A stretch of DNA of 64,000 bases, from NCBI GenBank assembly GCA_026418275.1, contig JAOABQ010000013.1:62001-126000 (forward strand), given 5' to 3'. This document shows, one piece after another, positions 45,454-54,649 of the stretch. How positions within the stretch are numbered: the first letter of the stretch is position 1; each line of letters starts with the position of its first letter. The notes below the pieces were generated by a model. It was not told the origin of the DNA. It searched no databases and worked only from the letters and a program-made list of their open reading frames with translations. The DNA is from Clostridia bacterium. Lineage in GTDB: Bacteria > Bacillota > Clostridia > Acetivibrionales > DSM-2933. Both the position numbers and the translations under genes were made by a program.

Positions 45454-45960
45454 TCATACCAACCTACCTGCTTTGTCATTTACGTATTTTACGAATTTGA
45501 ATTGAATCTCTTTATAAGTTTGTGCGTCACTTGAAGATACTAATTTCCATGCTTCATCTTTGTCCAAATCAATGAAATATTTATCTGCAACATACGTATT
45601 TTCAATTTTGGTAACATAAGCCTCCGTGCAATATGGCAAAAGCTGCGTATAGATGGATTCCCCGCCAATTACAAAAACATCATCTGAATTATACTTTTTT
45701 AATTCGTGGAATAGTTCATCGAATGAGCGGCATATGGTTATTTTCTCATCTACAAAGTTCTTATTCTTACTTAGTACAATATTGATTCTGTCCTTCAGGG
45801 GTTCCCTTCCCGGTAATGATTCAAAGGTTTCCCTACCCATTACCACAACTTTACCTAAAGTCATTTGCTTAAAAAATTTCATATCTTCGGGTATCCGCTG
45901 CAGCAAGCTGCCTTTATACCCAATTCCCCAATTCAAATCAACTGCAACAATCGCTTTCAT
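45454..45960 (-). CDS. folA: Dihydrofolate reductase
   Basis: The 168-aa enzyme reduces dihydrofolate with NADPH. It has AVDLNWGIGYKGSL (Met20-type loop), the acidic catalytic position in IPEDMKFFK, VVVMGRETFESLPG and FVIGGESIY for NADPH. AAGGAG lies five bases before the ATG. It is 12 bp downstream of thyA, the standard pairing that regenerates folate used in dTMP synthesis. Confidence 0.97.
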   Translation of the reverse strand: MKAIVAVDLNWGIGYKGSLLQRIPEDMKFFKQMTLGKVVVMGRETFESLPGREPLKDRINIVLSKNKNFVDEKITICRSFDELFHELKKYNSDDVFVIGGESIYTQLLPYCTEAYVTKIENTYVADKYFIDLDKDEAWKLVSSSDAQTYKEIQFKFVKYVNDKAGRLV

Positions 45961-45972
45961 ATGTTCTCCTTC

Positions 45973-46803
45973 TTAAATAGCAACAGGAATACTTTTGATT
46001 TGTGCACCGCTTTGATATCCTTCCAATACAAAGTCCTCCACTTTAAAGTCATAGAAGTCCTTTTTATTCGGATTAATCAATAACTTGGGTGCCGGATACG
46101 GTGTCCTTTTTATGAGTTCTGTAATTAACGGTATATGTCTATCGTATATATGCGCATCGGCGATAACATGTACAAATTCTCCAACCTCAAGACCGCTAAC
46201 TTGTGCCAGCATGTGCACAAGAATTGCATACTGAGATACATTCCAGTTATTTGCAACTAAAATATCCTGTGAGCGTTGATTAAGTATGGCATTAAGTTTC
46301 CTACCGGTAACATTAAGGGTTATACTATAGGCACAAGGGTATAAGTTCATTTCATGCAAATCACTATGATTGTACATATTGGCTATGATTCTTCTGCTAT
46401 ATGGATTATGCTTTAAATCGTATAGAATCCTATCAACCTGGTCAAATTCCCCTTCACGATACTGATGCTTAATACCTAATTGATATCCATAGGCCTTTCC
46501 GATTGAACCTTCTTCATCCGCCCAACTATCCCAAATACGGCTATTGAGCTCTTTTATGTTATTTGATTTTCTTTGCCATATCCAAAGCAATTCATCAACT
46601 GCAGCCTTTAGGTTCGTTGGCCTTAATGTAAGAATAGGGAATTCTTCTGATAGGTCATATCTGTTAACAACAGCAAATTTCTTTATAGTATGGGCAAGAG
46701 TACCATCGGCCCACTTTGCCCTTACATTCTCCCCTTCCGAAGATACCCCATTTTCAAGGATATCCTTACACATTTCAATAAAAATTACATCCGCTTTACT
46801 CAC
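45973..46803 (-). CDS. thyA: Thymidylate synthase
   Basis: A GTG at 46803 with GAGGGAG six bases upstream gives 276 aa; the GTG at 46818 would overlap that site. The catalytic Cys lies in NLYPCAYSIT and the dUMP-binding Arg in NPYSRRIIANM. NQRSQDILVANNWNVSQYA replaces the usual RSxDxxLGxPFN and AHIYDRHIPLI completes the site. This divergent form resembles the Bacillus ThyA/phage type. It makes dTMP from dUMP and methylene-tetrahydrofolate. Confidence 0.95.
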   Translation of the reverse strand: MSKADVIFIEMCKDILENGVSSEGENVRAKWADGTLAHTIKKFAVVNRYDLSEEFPILTLRPTNLKAAVDELLWIWQRKSNNIKELNSRIWDSWADEEGSIGKAYGYQLGIKHQYREGEFDQVDRILYDLKHNPYSRRIIANMYNHSDLHEMNLYPCAYSITLNVTGRKLNAILNQRSQDILVANNWNVSQYAILVHMLAQVSGLEVGEFVHVIADAHIYDRHIPLITELIKRTPYPAPKLLINPNKKDFYDFKVEDFVLEGYQSGAQIKSIPVAI

Positions 46804-46844
46804 AATTAACTCCCTCACATATATATTTAATCTGCTGAGCTATA

Positions 46845-46944
46845 TTGAACACGATAAAGATTTTGCATCGCGCTTCAATTATCCTTGATTTAATATCGTG
46901 AAAATACAATTTATCCATGCAAAATCATTTTCACGATCTAATTA
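46845..46944 (+). repeat. Short dispersed repeat, family A copy 2
   Basis: This is the best-preserved copy, about 100 bp. It holds GAACACGATAAAGATTTT, CATCGCGCTTCAATT, CCTTGATTTAATATCG, then a dyad ATCGTGAAAAT...ATTTTCACGAT around a 21-base loop containing TTTATCCATGCAAAATC. It lies 40 bp upstream of thyA. Confidence 0.8.
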
Positions 46945-47099
46945 GGTTAGTTATAATGTTTAAACCATTTTATTTTATCATACAAAAAATTTTAAGACAA
47001 CGACGTAGATTCTTTTGCTGTATCTCAGAACATAACCGGGTCCGGCATTTGGAGCACCTTATTTGAAACTATTTAAAGAAAAAAAAATCTGTACGAAAT

Positions 47100-47152
47100 A
47101 GGGTGAAGAAAACACATATCCTCAGCAATCTGCATTTTCTTCACCCTAAACT
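47100..47152 (-). terminator. Terminator after thrS
   Basis: AGGGTGAAGAAAA and TTTTCTTCACCCT (47100-47112 and 47135-47147) form a 13-bp stem beyond the thrS stop. Confidence 0.7.
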
Positions 47153-47184
47153 TTTAACATCCCATTACCTATAACCTATTTCAA

Positions 47185-49092
47185 CTATTTCACCTTATTA
47201 TTGATTTCTTCAACAATCTTATCCGAAAAGGCTTCCATTCCCATAGAGCCTAGGTCTCCGTCCTTCCTTGATCTGACTGCAACGGTCCTATTTTCCATCT
47301 CTTTGTCACCGATAACAAGCATATAGGGTACCTTTTCCAGTTGTGCTTCCCTGATTTTATAACCTATTTTTTCATTACGCAAATCCACCTCTACACGTAT
47401 CCCTTTTTCCTCCAGCATTTGCTGAACCTCCAAGGCATACGGATGGTGTTTGTCAACTAAGGCCAATACTTTTACCTGTACAGGAGCCAGCCATGTTGGG
47501 AACGCCCCCGCAAAATGTTCGGTTAAAATCGCGATAAATCTCTCAATGCTGCCGAATACTACCCTGTGTATCATGACAGGCCGGTGCTTTTCCCCGTCCG
47601 GGCCAATGTAATTTAGGTCAAAGCGTTCAGGCATCTGGAAGTCCAACTGTATTGTTCCGCACTGCCATGTACGGCCAATGGAATCTTCCAAATGGAAGTC
47701 AATCTTGGGACCATAGAAGGCTCCATCCCCTTCATTAATTTTAAAACTCATCCCTTTGGCTTCCAAAGCTTCCTTCAATGCATTGACAGCGATCTCCCAT
47801 TGTTCATCCGAGCCCATGGATTTTTCAGGCCTTGTAGATAGCTCCACATGGTATTTGAAGCCAAATACCTTGTAAAAATCATCAATCAGGTTAATAACAC
47901 CTAAAACTTCATCCTTAATTTGCTCGGAAGTCATAAAGATATGCGCATCATCCTGTGTGAAGCAGCGTACCCTCATTAAGCCATGGAGCGCGCCAGACAA
48001 CTCATGCCGGTGAACAAGGCCAAGTTCTGCCATTCTTTGAGGAAGATCCCTGTAAGAGTGGAGCTTTCTCTTATAAGCAAGCATTCCGCCCGGACAGTTC
48101 ATCGGTTTGATGGCATAATCACCTTCATCAATTTTTGTAAAATACATGTTTTCTTTATAATGATCCCAGTGACCAGAACGATGCCATAAGTCCTCATTTA
48201 GAATAATAGGTGTTTTTATTTCCTGATACCCTCTTTTTCTATGTTCAGCTCTCCAGTAATCCTCCAAATTATTTCTAAGCACCATACCCTTTGGCATAAA
48301 GAAGGGGAAACCCGGTCCTTCTTCTAAAATATCAAAAAGGTCCAATTCTCTGCCAAGCTTTCTATGGTCTCTCTTTTTAGCCTCTTCCAACCTGTGAAGA
48401 TATTCATCCAACTCACTTTTTTTAGCAAAAGAAGTACCGTAAATCCTTTGAAGCATTTTATTTTTTTCACTTCCCCGCCAGTAGGCTCCAGCCACCGAAA
48501 GAAGCTTAAATGCCTTTACTTTACCTGTAGACGGTAAGTGAGGCCCTGCACAAAGATCTACGAACTCACCTTGCTTGTAAAAGGAAATTTCCTCCCCTTC
48601 CGGCAAGTCACGGATCAGCTCAACTTTATATATTTCTCCCTTTTCCTCCATAAACTTTATCGCATCTTCCCTAGGAAGAGAAAATCTTTCCAACGCCAGG
48701 TCTTCCTTAATAATTTTATCCATTTCCTTTTCGATCTTGTCTAATTCTTCTATAGAAAATGGTTTATCAATATCAAAATCATAGTAAAAACCTGTGTCAA
48801 TCGAAGGCCCTATGGCAAGCTTCACTTGGGGATACAGCCGCTTTACAGCCTGAGCCATAATATGGGAAGATGTATGCCTGTAAGCATGTTTACCGCCATC
48901 TGCATCAAAGGTTAAAATATTCAAACTGCAGTCCTTTTCAAGCTTGAAACTTAAATCCTTAACCGATCCATCCACTTCCCCTGCAAGAGCAACTCTAGCA
49001 AGGCCTGCGCTGATGTTTTCAGCAACTTCCTTAATTGTAATTCCTTCTTGATACTCTTTGTTACTTCCATCTTTCAGCGTAATCTTAATCAT
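47185..49092 (-). CDS. thrS: Threonyl-tRNA synthetase
   Basis: The 635-aa class II synthetase has the N-terminal TGS domain (1-62), the editing SAD domain with HTSSHIMAQAVKR and CAGPHLPSTG, and the catalytic core with MNCPGGMLAYK, the zinc-site pattern and RVVFGSIERF. A C-terminal anticodon domain is present. Length and order are normal. Expression is controlled by the T-box leader directly upstream, which antiterminates when tRNA-Thr is uncharged. Confidence 0.98.
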   Translation of the reverse strand: MIKITLKDGSNKEYQEGITIKEVAENISAGLARVALAGEVDGSVKDLSFKLEKDCSLNILTFDADGGKHAYRHTSSHIMAQAVKRLYPQVKLAIGPSIDTGFYYDFDIDKPFSIEELDKIEKEMDKIIKEDLALERFSLPREDAIKFMEEKGEIYKVELIRDLPEGEEISFYKQGEFVDLCAGPHLPSTGKVKAFKLLSVAGAYWRGSEKNKMLQRIYGTSFAKKSELDEYLHRLEEAKKRDHRKLGRELDLFDILEEGPGFPFFMPKGMVLRNNLEDYWRAEHRKRGYQEIKTPIILNEDLWHRSGHWDHYKENMYFTKIDEGDYAIKPMNCPGGMLAYKRKLHSYRDLPQRMAELGLVHRHELSGALHGLMRVRCFTQDDAHIFMTSEQIKDEVLGVINLIDDFYKVFGFKYHVELSTRPEKSMGSDEQWEIAVNALKEALEAKGMSFKINEGDGAFYGPKIDFHLEDSIGRTWQCGTIQLDFQMPERFDLNYIGPDGEKHRPVMIHRVVFGSIERFIAILTEHFAGAFPTWLAPVQVKVLALVDKHHPYALEVQQMLEEKGIRVEVDLRNEKIGYKIREAQLEKVPYMLVIGDKEMENRTVAVRSRKDGDLGSMGMEAFSDKIVEEINNKVK

Positions 49093-49381
49093 ACTGCTGC
49101 AATTCCTCCTTTATTCATTTTGGCAAAATTCAATAATATACTTATGAGAACCCCTTTTCATCAAAAAACTCCCGTCCCTGTATTTTAACACAAGGGACGA
49201 GAGCATTCTCCCGTGGTTCCACCCTAATTTGAACTCAACATGATTATAACGTAATCAACGATTTAACTCAGAGGTGGTTTTCAACCTTAGTCCCTTAAAA
49301 GCACTTTCAGCCTAAAGATGCTTTCTCTCTTAAAGGAACCGTGACAGGTTTACTCGTCTCGTCACCGTTAAATATCAATTT
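49093..49381 (-). promoter_or_regulatory. T-box riboswitch leader (thrS)
   Basis: The minus strand carries the T-box core AGGGTGGAACCACGGG (complement of 49210-49225), stem I with AGTA, and a terminator. In that terminator CTCGTCCCT pairs with AGGGACGGGAG, followed by six T (49163-49168). ACC codons in the specifier region fit threonine. Uncharged tRNA-Thr would favour the antiterminator. Confidence 0.9.
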
Positions 49382-49387
49382 TAAATA

Positions 49388-49416
49388 ATTATATATTTAT
49401 AAAAAGCGTATGTCAA
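49388..49416 (-). promoter_or_regulatory. Sigma-A promoter of thrS T-box
   Basis: TTGACA (complement of 49411-49416), exactly 17 bp and TATAAT (complement of 49388-49393). Confidence 0.8.
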
Positions 49417-49439
49417 CTCCCTACTTTATACTATGCAAT

Positions 49440-50198
49440 CTATGCTCCTTTGACATCATTTTTCAGTGTACCTATCCCTTCAATCACAACTTCCACCCGG
49501 TCTCCCTCTTTCATCGGTGAAACCCCAAAAGGCGTACCCGTAGTCAGGATATCCCCCGGATATAAAGGCATAATGCCGGATACATAACTAAGAAGCGCGT
49601 CTACACTCCATAAAAGATTTTTTGTATTTGATTTCTGCTTGGTTTCACCATTTAATAAAAGTTCAATTTCCAGGTTGTTATAGTCAATATCACTGACTAT
49701 CCATGGGCCTATGGGGCAGAAGGTTTCAAAGTTTTTAGCCCGGGTCCACTGTCCATCCGCTTTTTGCATATCCCGTTCGGTTACATCATTTAAACAGGTT
49801 GCCCCTAGAATATATTTCCTTGCATCCCCAGTGGAAACATTTCTGCACTCCTTTTTGATTACAACAGCCAGCTCTGCTTCATAGTCTACACGTGTTGCGT
49901 TTGGAGGGATTACAATGGCAGACTCAGGTCCGGTAACCGTATGAGGCAGTTTAATGAAAAGAACCGGATTAGTAGGCATTTCATGCCCTAATTCCTTGAT
50001 ATGGTCAATATAATTTAGACCCACAGCTATGATCTTTGTCGGATGACAGGGTGCAAGCAGTTTAACATCCTTCAGTAAGAAAGCTTCTCCCGTCTTCTTA
50101 AATTCTTCAAAAATACTGCCGCTGATTTCCTTAACTACATCCTCTTCAATGATGCCAAACCTTGTTGTGTCTTTATATTCAAACCTTGCATACTTCAT
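49440..50198 (-). CDS. Fumarylacetoacetate hydrolase-family protein
   Basis: The ATG ending at 50198 has AAGGAG nine bases upstream; the TTG at 50204 is too close. The 252-aa protein has the FAH fold: IIAVGLNYIDHIKELG, metal ligands in VDYEAELAVVI and CLNDVTERD, the family Lys-region RAKNFETFCPIGPW and GDILTTGTPFGV. Members include oxaloacetate decarboxylases, acylpyruvases and tautomerases. Proof of substrate needs assay. No pathway neighbour is present. Confidence 0.88.
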   Translation of the reverse strand: MKYARFEYKDTTRFGIIEEDVVKEISGSIFEEFKKTGEAFLLKDVKLLAPCHPTKIIAVGLNYIDHIKELGHEMPTNPVLFIKLPHTVTGPESAIVIPPNATRVDYEAELAVVIKKECRNVSTGDARKYILGATCLNDVTERDMQKADGQWTRAKNFETFCPIGPWIVSDIDYNNLEIELLLNGETKQKSNTKNLLWSVDALLSYVSGIMPLYPGDILTTGTPFGVSPMKEGDRVEVVIEGIGTLKNDVKGA

Positions 50199-50588
50199 TT
50201 TCAAAACTCCTTCCCTCTATCTGTAGATAACGAAATCTAAAAGTAATTTTTCAGTTAAATAGATCGTGAAAATGATTTTGTACGGATAAATTGAATTTTC
50301 ACGATATTATATCAAGGTAATTGAAGCGCGATGTAAAAAATTCTTTCCTTATTTTCCATATCAGTATATCACTTATCGGCAGTTTTAAACAATATGCACA
50401 AAGAATATGGAAATTATTATTTTAAAAGATGAAATACCTGGTTTAGGCGGTCTTTCAAAAACTGAATTTTATCATCGGGATCAGTCTAAATATTTTATAA
50501 AGATAAATAGTTCTGACCATTTCCAGGCAATAGGTATTCACTTCAAGATCATGCTATAATATGTTAAATTTAAGAGGAGGGAAATAAA
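50199..50588. other. Spacer containing repeat A copy 3
   Basis: Apart from the repeat (50257-50345) and TAGATAACGA at 50224-50233, also found at 791-800, it is AT-rich with no supported ORF. Confidence 0.5.
50257..50345 (-). repeat. Short dispersed repeat, family A copy 3 (inverted)
   Basis: The complement matches copies at 27427 and 46845. The dyad ATCGTGAAAAT/ATTTTCACGAT is perfect and the loop reads TTTATCCGTACAAAATC. The 5' GAACACGATAAAG segment is eroded. Confidence 0.78.
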
Positions 50589-50738
50589 ATGAGGGTGACT
50601 AGAGTTAAAAAATATAAAAAATTAAGGTATAAACGGTACCGCAATTATATTCTTTACTGGTTGGTCCTGCCATCCACCTCTGTACTGATCGGTTACATCT
50701 TGACGACTCTCGTGATACTTCCTACAATGACCAAATAA
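50589..50738 (+). CDS. Very small basic single-span membrane protein
   Basis: This 49-codon frame has AGAGGAGGG seven bases before the ATG and a terminator downstream. The N-terminal 20 residues hold ten Lys/Arg and five Tyr (VKKYKKLRYKRYRNY), followed by one membrane span (ILYWLVLPSTSVLIGYILTT). The positive N-terminus predicts N-in topology. I do not recognise a family. It is monocistronic and convergent with the GerMN lipoprotein gene. Confidence 0.6.
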   Translation: MRVTRVKKYKKLRYKRYRNYILYWLVLPSTSVLIGYILTTLVILPTMTK

Positions 50739-50893
50739 ATGAATGACCCATATCATATTTTTTTGTTCAACCTGCATAAAAAAAGCTAATAAATCATTCA
50801 AAAAATCGTTAAAATGTTACATTATATTATGTCCGAAAAAGTTGTATAATAACAATCAGAACACATACCTTTACCCCTTTTTTAATTTTATAA

Positions 50894-50920
50894 AAAGCTG
50901 GCATGAATGCCAGCTTTATG
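50894..50920. terminator. Bidirectional terminator
   Basis: AAAGCTGGCAT (50894-50904) pairs with ATGCCAGCTTT (50907-50917) between convergent genes. Confidence 0.75.
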
Positions 50921-50925
50921 TTTGT

Positions 50926-51951
50926 TTATTTTTTGATTATACTTTCATTTCTTGTAAAGGGTTCGTCCAGTATGGTATGAATGTAAACATCCCGTTCCTT
51001 TCCCTCAATAAGAAATTTTACTTTCTTAACACGCGGCAGTTCGGTAAGCGAGTTCACAATGGAGTAGATGGTCATACTTTCTCCAGCTGATCCACTATGG
51101 TTATTTTCAACAAATTCCTTGGAAAAGTTGACTGTACAAATACCGTCCTTCGTTTGGACAGATAAAATTCTTGTGCCCTCAGGAATCACTGAAAATAGAT
51201 TTTTATTTGCCGGTCCCCTCTTCAGTTCCTGGATAACCGCTTTTTCCAGCGTCTCCCCCTTAAAAAGATTAACTTTTCTATGCTCAGCCATCAGCTTTTC
51301 TGCATCTTCCGCAGCAAAATACAATGTAATCGTCTTCTCCTCAGGCTCGGCAGGATATCCGCTTTCATCCAGTTGGAATTTTACCATCTCTCCATAGGGA
51401 TTTCCGCTGGGACCAGCAAGTTCTTTGCCTTCAACCAGAATTCTTACCTTATCAATGCCAGGTACCTCGGTCAGCGTATTTACCAAAGATGCCCTTTCCA
51501 CAATTTCGGCAATACCATTTATCAAAGTATACTCCCTTGAAAAATCTACAACCGCCGTATCTCCATCCTTTTTTATACCGAGTAGGCTGGTTCCCTCCGG
51601 AAAGGTTTTTCTTAACTCCCCGTCAGAAGGCCCCGAAAGAAGTGCCTCTACAGCGGCTCTCATAATTGCTCCATCCTTTATAACCACTTCGCGGCTTTCC
51701 TTTTTTAATGCACTATTATCAGAATCAGCAAAATATAAATTAAGTCTTATTTTCTTACCGTCCCCGGGTTGTTCACTCGCGGCCGGACTTGGTTCGGTAC
51801 TTTCTTCGAAAGCCGGAATACCGTGCTCATTATTGGTGGTCGCCTTAGGGTCTACCTTAGCAGACCTATTTTCCGATAATAATCCGCATCCTGAAAGTAC
51901 AAATAGTAATAGAAAACCAATGATAACAGCCCTTCCCCTTAATCTCATCAT
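50926..51951 (-). CDS. Lipoprotein with two GerMN domains (GerM-like)
   Basis: The start is taken at the ATG ending at 51951, ten bases after GAGGG; an ATG at 51987 has no site. The 341-aa product has a lipoprotein signal (VIIGFLLLFVLSGC), a Pro/Ser/Glu linker, then two GerMN (sporulation/germination) repeats. Each contains a VNTLTEVPGIDKVRILVEG-like segment. In Bacillus GerM localises with the engulfing forespore machinery and helps the channel complex. It is adjacent to comEA but not obviously in its operon. Confidence 0.85.
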   Translation of the reverse strand: MMRLRGRAVIIGFLLLFVLSGCGLLSENRSAKVDPKATTNNEHGIPAFEESTEPSPAASEQPGDGKKIRLNLYFADSDNSALKKESREVVIKDGAIMRAAVEALLSGPSDGELRKTFPEGTSLLGIKKDGDTAVVDFSREYTLINGIAEIVERASLVNTLTEVPGIDKVRILVEGKELAGPSGNPYGEMVKFQLDESGYPAEPEEKTITLYFAAEDAEKLMAEHRKVNLFKGETLEKAVIQELKRGPANKNLFSVIPEGTRILSVQTKDGICTVNFSKEFVENNHSGSAGESMTIYSIVNSLTELPRVKKVKFLIEGKERDVYIHTILDEPFTRNESIIKK

Positions 51952-52134
51952 CTCAATCATTCCCTCATACTTATTTAAAAAGCTCATAGTTTATATTTAT
52001 TCCATACCTCTTTAATAATGCACTTATTTCCCATCAAAGTAAAGCTATAGGCCATTTTCCACAGTAGAATTTTTTGATATATTTATTATATCTCTTAGAG
52101 CAGAAACAAGCCAGTTACAATAAAAGGGGATTCG

Positions 52135-52902
52135 TTATTGCGCCACGATTAAATCCTTTATACTGTTAAATTTACTATCCCCTATTCCGGGAACCTTTAC
52201 GATATCCTGAATTGTTTTAAAATTACCGTTTTTAGTTCTATAGCTAACGATATCCGCTGCAATCTTTTTCCCTATTCCAGGCAATGTATCCAGTTCCTCA
52301 ACACTTGCCGTATTAATATTCACCTTGCCGTTTCCCTTCGGAGCCTCTTCTTTGCTTTCTTCTATAGCGCCACCACTGTCTCTTACCACTTCTGCACCCG
52401 TTCCGGTGCTGCTTTTTTCATCCTTAGGCACCTTTTTCTTTGAATCCTTGGTTTGAGGCTGTTCATTCATTGCCTTATTATTTTGTTGATTTTCTTTTTT
52501 AGATTTAATTTTTAGCATTACGTTTTCATTGAGTTCATATACAAGATTAATATCCTTATCCGCCTCTTCGGTAAATCCTCCTGCCGCTTTCACAGCATCA
52601 TCGATAAGCATACCCTTTTTTAACGTAACAATTCCGGGCTTTTTGACGCAGCCCGTAACATATACTTTTATTTCTGCCTGATCAGGTACTCTTTCCGGTG
52701 TTTGTATGGGACTAACCATACTCACTTCAGGGCTTTCAGTAGCAGCAAGCTTCGTTTCCCGTGCATTAAACACAATCTCACCGTTACTTTGCTGGTTAAT
52801 ATAAAAGCCTATTCCTCCAAGGACCAGAGCAAGTATAGCTCCACCTAACACAACCGTTCCCATCTTCAAATATATGTCCCTACCGAATATTCGAAAGTTC
52901 AT
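52135..52902 (-). CDS. comEA: ComEA-family DNA-binding protein
   Basis: The 255-aa protein has one N-terminal membrane span (MGTVVLGGAILALVLGGIGF) and an SLBB domain (about 75-130, IKVYVTGCVKKPGIVTLKKG). A Lys/Gln-rich linker follows, then a helix-hairpin-helix pair (VNINTASVEELDTLPGIGKK and DIVKVPGIGDSKF). ComEA anchors incoming DNA at the membrane for transformation. The SLBB domain and long linker are typical of Firmicutes. GGGAGG is its ribosome site. No comEC or comEB follows here, so it may serve surface DNA binding alone. Confidence 0.9.
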   Translation of the reverse strand: MNFRIFGRDIYLKMGTVVLGGAILALVLGGIGFYINQQSNGEIVFNARETKLAATESPEVSMVSPIQTPERVPDQAEIKVYVTGCVKKPGIVTLKKGMLIDDAVKAAGGFTEEADKDINLVYELNENVMLKIKSKKENQQNNKAMNEQPQTKDSKKKVPKDEKSSTGTGAEVVRDSGGAIEESKEEAPKGNGKVNINTASVEELDTLPGIGKKIAADIVSYRTKNGNFKTIQDIVKVPGIGDSKFNSIKDLIVAQ

Positions 52903-53229
52903 TCCATTGTCCTCCCTTACACACTCTTAAAAATTCCATTTTCTTAGGTTTTTCGGAAATCAAAACTTTGCCTTTAAGTTGATTACTTTTAATGCCAATA
53001 AGTATCAATAATAGAATCGGAAGGTTACCCCCCTTTCTCAATAGGAAATATTCCTTTTCTCTGTGGAATTTCCTTTTTTTACACAACCTTTTTTAATAAA
53101 TCGGGTACATTTTTGTCTTTTTTTCTGGTATACTTAATGGCGTATTAATGCTACACCTTAAGTGTCAATATGATACCAGTAAATGTTGTACATAACAAAC
53201 CAAACTCAGTCATTGTATGGAGGTCACAA
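52903..53229. other. Divergent promoter region comEA / dacF-like
   Basis: No ORF is supported; a 68-codon minus frame overlapping comEA lacks a ribosome site. CTGGTAT and ATACCAG form a 7-bp inverted repeat about 45 bp apart near 53127-53177. Confidence 0.4.
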
Positions 53230-54534
53230 ATGAAGAAAACACTCACTGCCTTTTTAATTGGCTTGCTGCTCGTTTTGAATTCCACAATCCTATACGCTGT
53301 TGATGAGCCGAAAATAGATGCACAATCTTATATTCTTATTGACGCAAAAACCGGACAGACACTTTATGAATATAATGCAAACCAGAAATTATATCCCGCC
53401 AGTACTACGAAAATGATGACAGGCATTATTGCCCTTGAACGAGGAGACCTGAACCAGCTCATGACTGCAAGTCAAAGTGCTGTAAACGATATAGGCAATG
53501 GAGGTATGAATATAGGAATTATGGCAGGGGAACAAGTCCGTCTTGAAGATTTGCTCAATGCCTTGCTCGTGCGTTCAGCCAATGAAACTGCCAATATCAT
53601 TGCCGAAAATATTTCTCCTACCCGTAAGGATTTCGTAGACCTGATGAACCAAAAGGCTTTAGATCTTGGTGCATCCAATACGAAATTTGTTAACCCATGT
53701 GGAATTGATACGGACAAAGCCAATCAGGATCAGTATTCTACCGCCAGTGATCTTGCAAAAATAGCACGGTATGGATTAACACTTCCAAAATTCCGGGAAA
53801 TTATTTCAAAAACATCCTGTACCGTACCACCCACCAATAAACATGATAAGGAAGTCTTTTTACCAACAACCAATAAACTCCTTCTATCCAGGTACAAATC
53901 CGAAATCTGTACCTTTAGCGGAGTTAAAACCGGGTATACCGATAGGGCAGGTTCAAATCTGGTTTCCTCTGCATATAACAATCACGGTGCGGAATTGATT
54001 GCCGTAATCATGGGTGTCAGAGCCTCAGGAAATGAAAATGTTTTTTCATACTCTAAAAAACTCTTGGAATACGGCTTTAAAAACTATTCCGTTCACAAAA
54101 TTTTCAATGCAAATGAAGTCGTTAAAACCGTTCAGGTAAAAGACGGTGACAAGTCAACTGCTTTGAATCTCGTAACAGCCTCTGATTTCAGCGCGCTTTT
54201 GCCTATAGATACGAATCAATGGAATATCGTTAAGAAGGAAACTATCAATTCTGGTATCAACGCGCCTGTAAAGAAGGGTGATGTATTAGGCAGCATTGAG
54301 TATTCAAGAAACGGTGTTTCTTTAGGAAAAGTAAATGTTGTTGCATTTCAGGCTGTTGAAAAAAGTATTCCACCCAAACCCATTGAAAGTTTGAAAAATA
54401 CTTTAAAGTTTCCGATATTAAAAAACATCATAATAGCTATGGTTTTAACCGTGGTAGTATTCTTCATTTTAAGGCTCACTTTGAGAAAAATATCCCGGTC
54501 CCTTCACTCAAAACGCCAACAAAACAGTGAATAA
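53230..54534 (+). CDS. D-alanyl-D-alanine carboxypeptidase (DacF-like)
   Basis: The ATG at 53230 has GGAGG six bases upstream; an extension to 53170 has no site. The 434-aa penicillin-binding protein has a signal peptide (KKTLTAFLIGLLLVLNSTIL), catalytic SxxK in PASTTKMM, SxN in VRSANETA and KTG in GVKTGYTDRAG. A PBP5-like C-terminal domain and a C-terminal membrane anchor (IIIAMVLTVVVFFILRL) follow. It trims D-Ala from wall stem peptides outside the membrane. The family includes sporulation DacF; a vegetative DacA role cannot be excluded. Confidence 0.92.
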   Translation: MKKTLTAFLIGLLLVLNSTILYAVDEPKIDAQSYILIDAKTGQTLYEYNANQKLYPASTTKMMTGIIALERGDLNQLMTASQSAVNDIGNGGMNIGIMAGEQVRLEDLLNALLVRSANETANIIAENISPTRKDFVDLMNQKALDLGASNTKFVNPCGIDTDKANQDQYSTASDLAKIARYGLTLPKFREIISKTSCTVPPTNKHDKEVFLPTTNKLLLSRYKSEICTFSGVKTGYTDRAGSNLVSSAYNNHGAELIAVIMGVRASGNENVFSYSKKLLEYGFKNYSVHKIFNANEVVKTVQVKDGDKSTALNLVTASDFSALLPIDTNQWNIVKKETINSGINAPVKKGDVLGSIEYSRNGVSLGKVNVVAFQAVEKSIPPKPIESLKNTLKFPILKNIIIAMVLTVVVFFILRLTLRKISRSLHSKRQQNSE

Positions 54535-54600
54535 TATTTTCTTTATTAATATATAGTATTTCATAAATCAAACAGAATGCAATTCTTAAATGTTTATAAA

Positions 54601-54645
54601 AAAAGTGTTATAGCCTAAATAAAACGACTATAACACTTTTTTATT
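54601..54645. terminator. Bidirectional terminator
   Basis: AAAAGTGTTATAG (54601-54613) pairs with CTATAACACTTTT (54628-54640), then TTATTTTATT, between convergent genes. Confidence 0.85.
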
Positions 54646-54649
54646 TTAT

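Noticed and set aside
50743-51090. 115-codon plus-strand frame after the small membrane gene
   Set aside because: It runs across a terminator and antisense into the GerMN gene; composition is that of a shadow frame.
52880-53086. 68-codon minus-strand frame upstream of comEA
   Set aside because: It starts at TTG without a ribosome site, overlaps the comEA start in another frame, and has no recognisable features.
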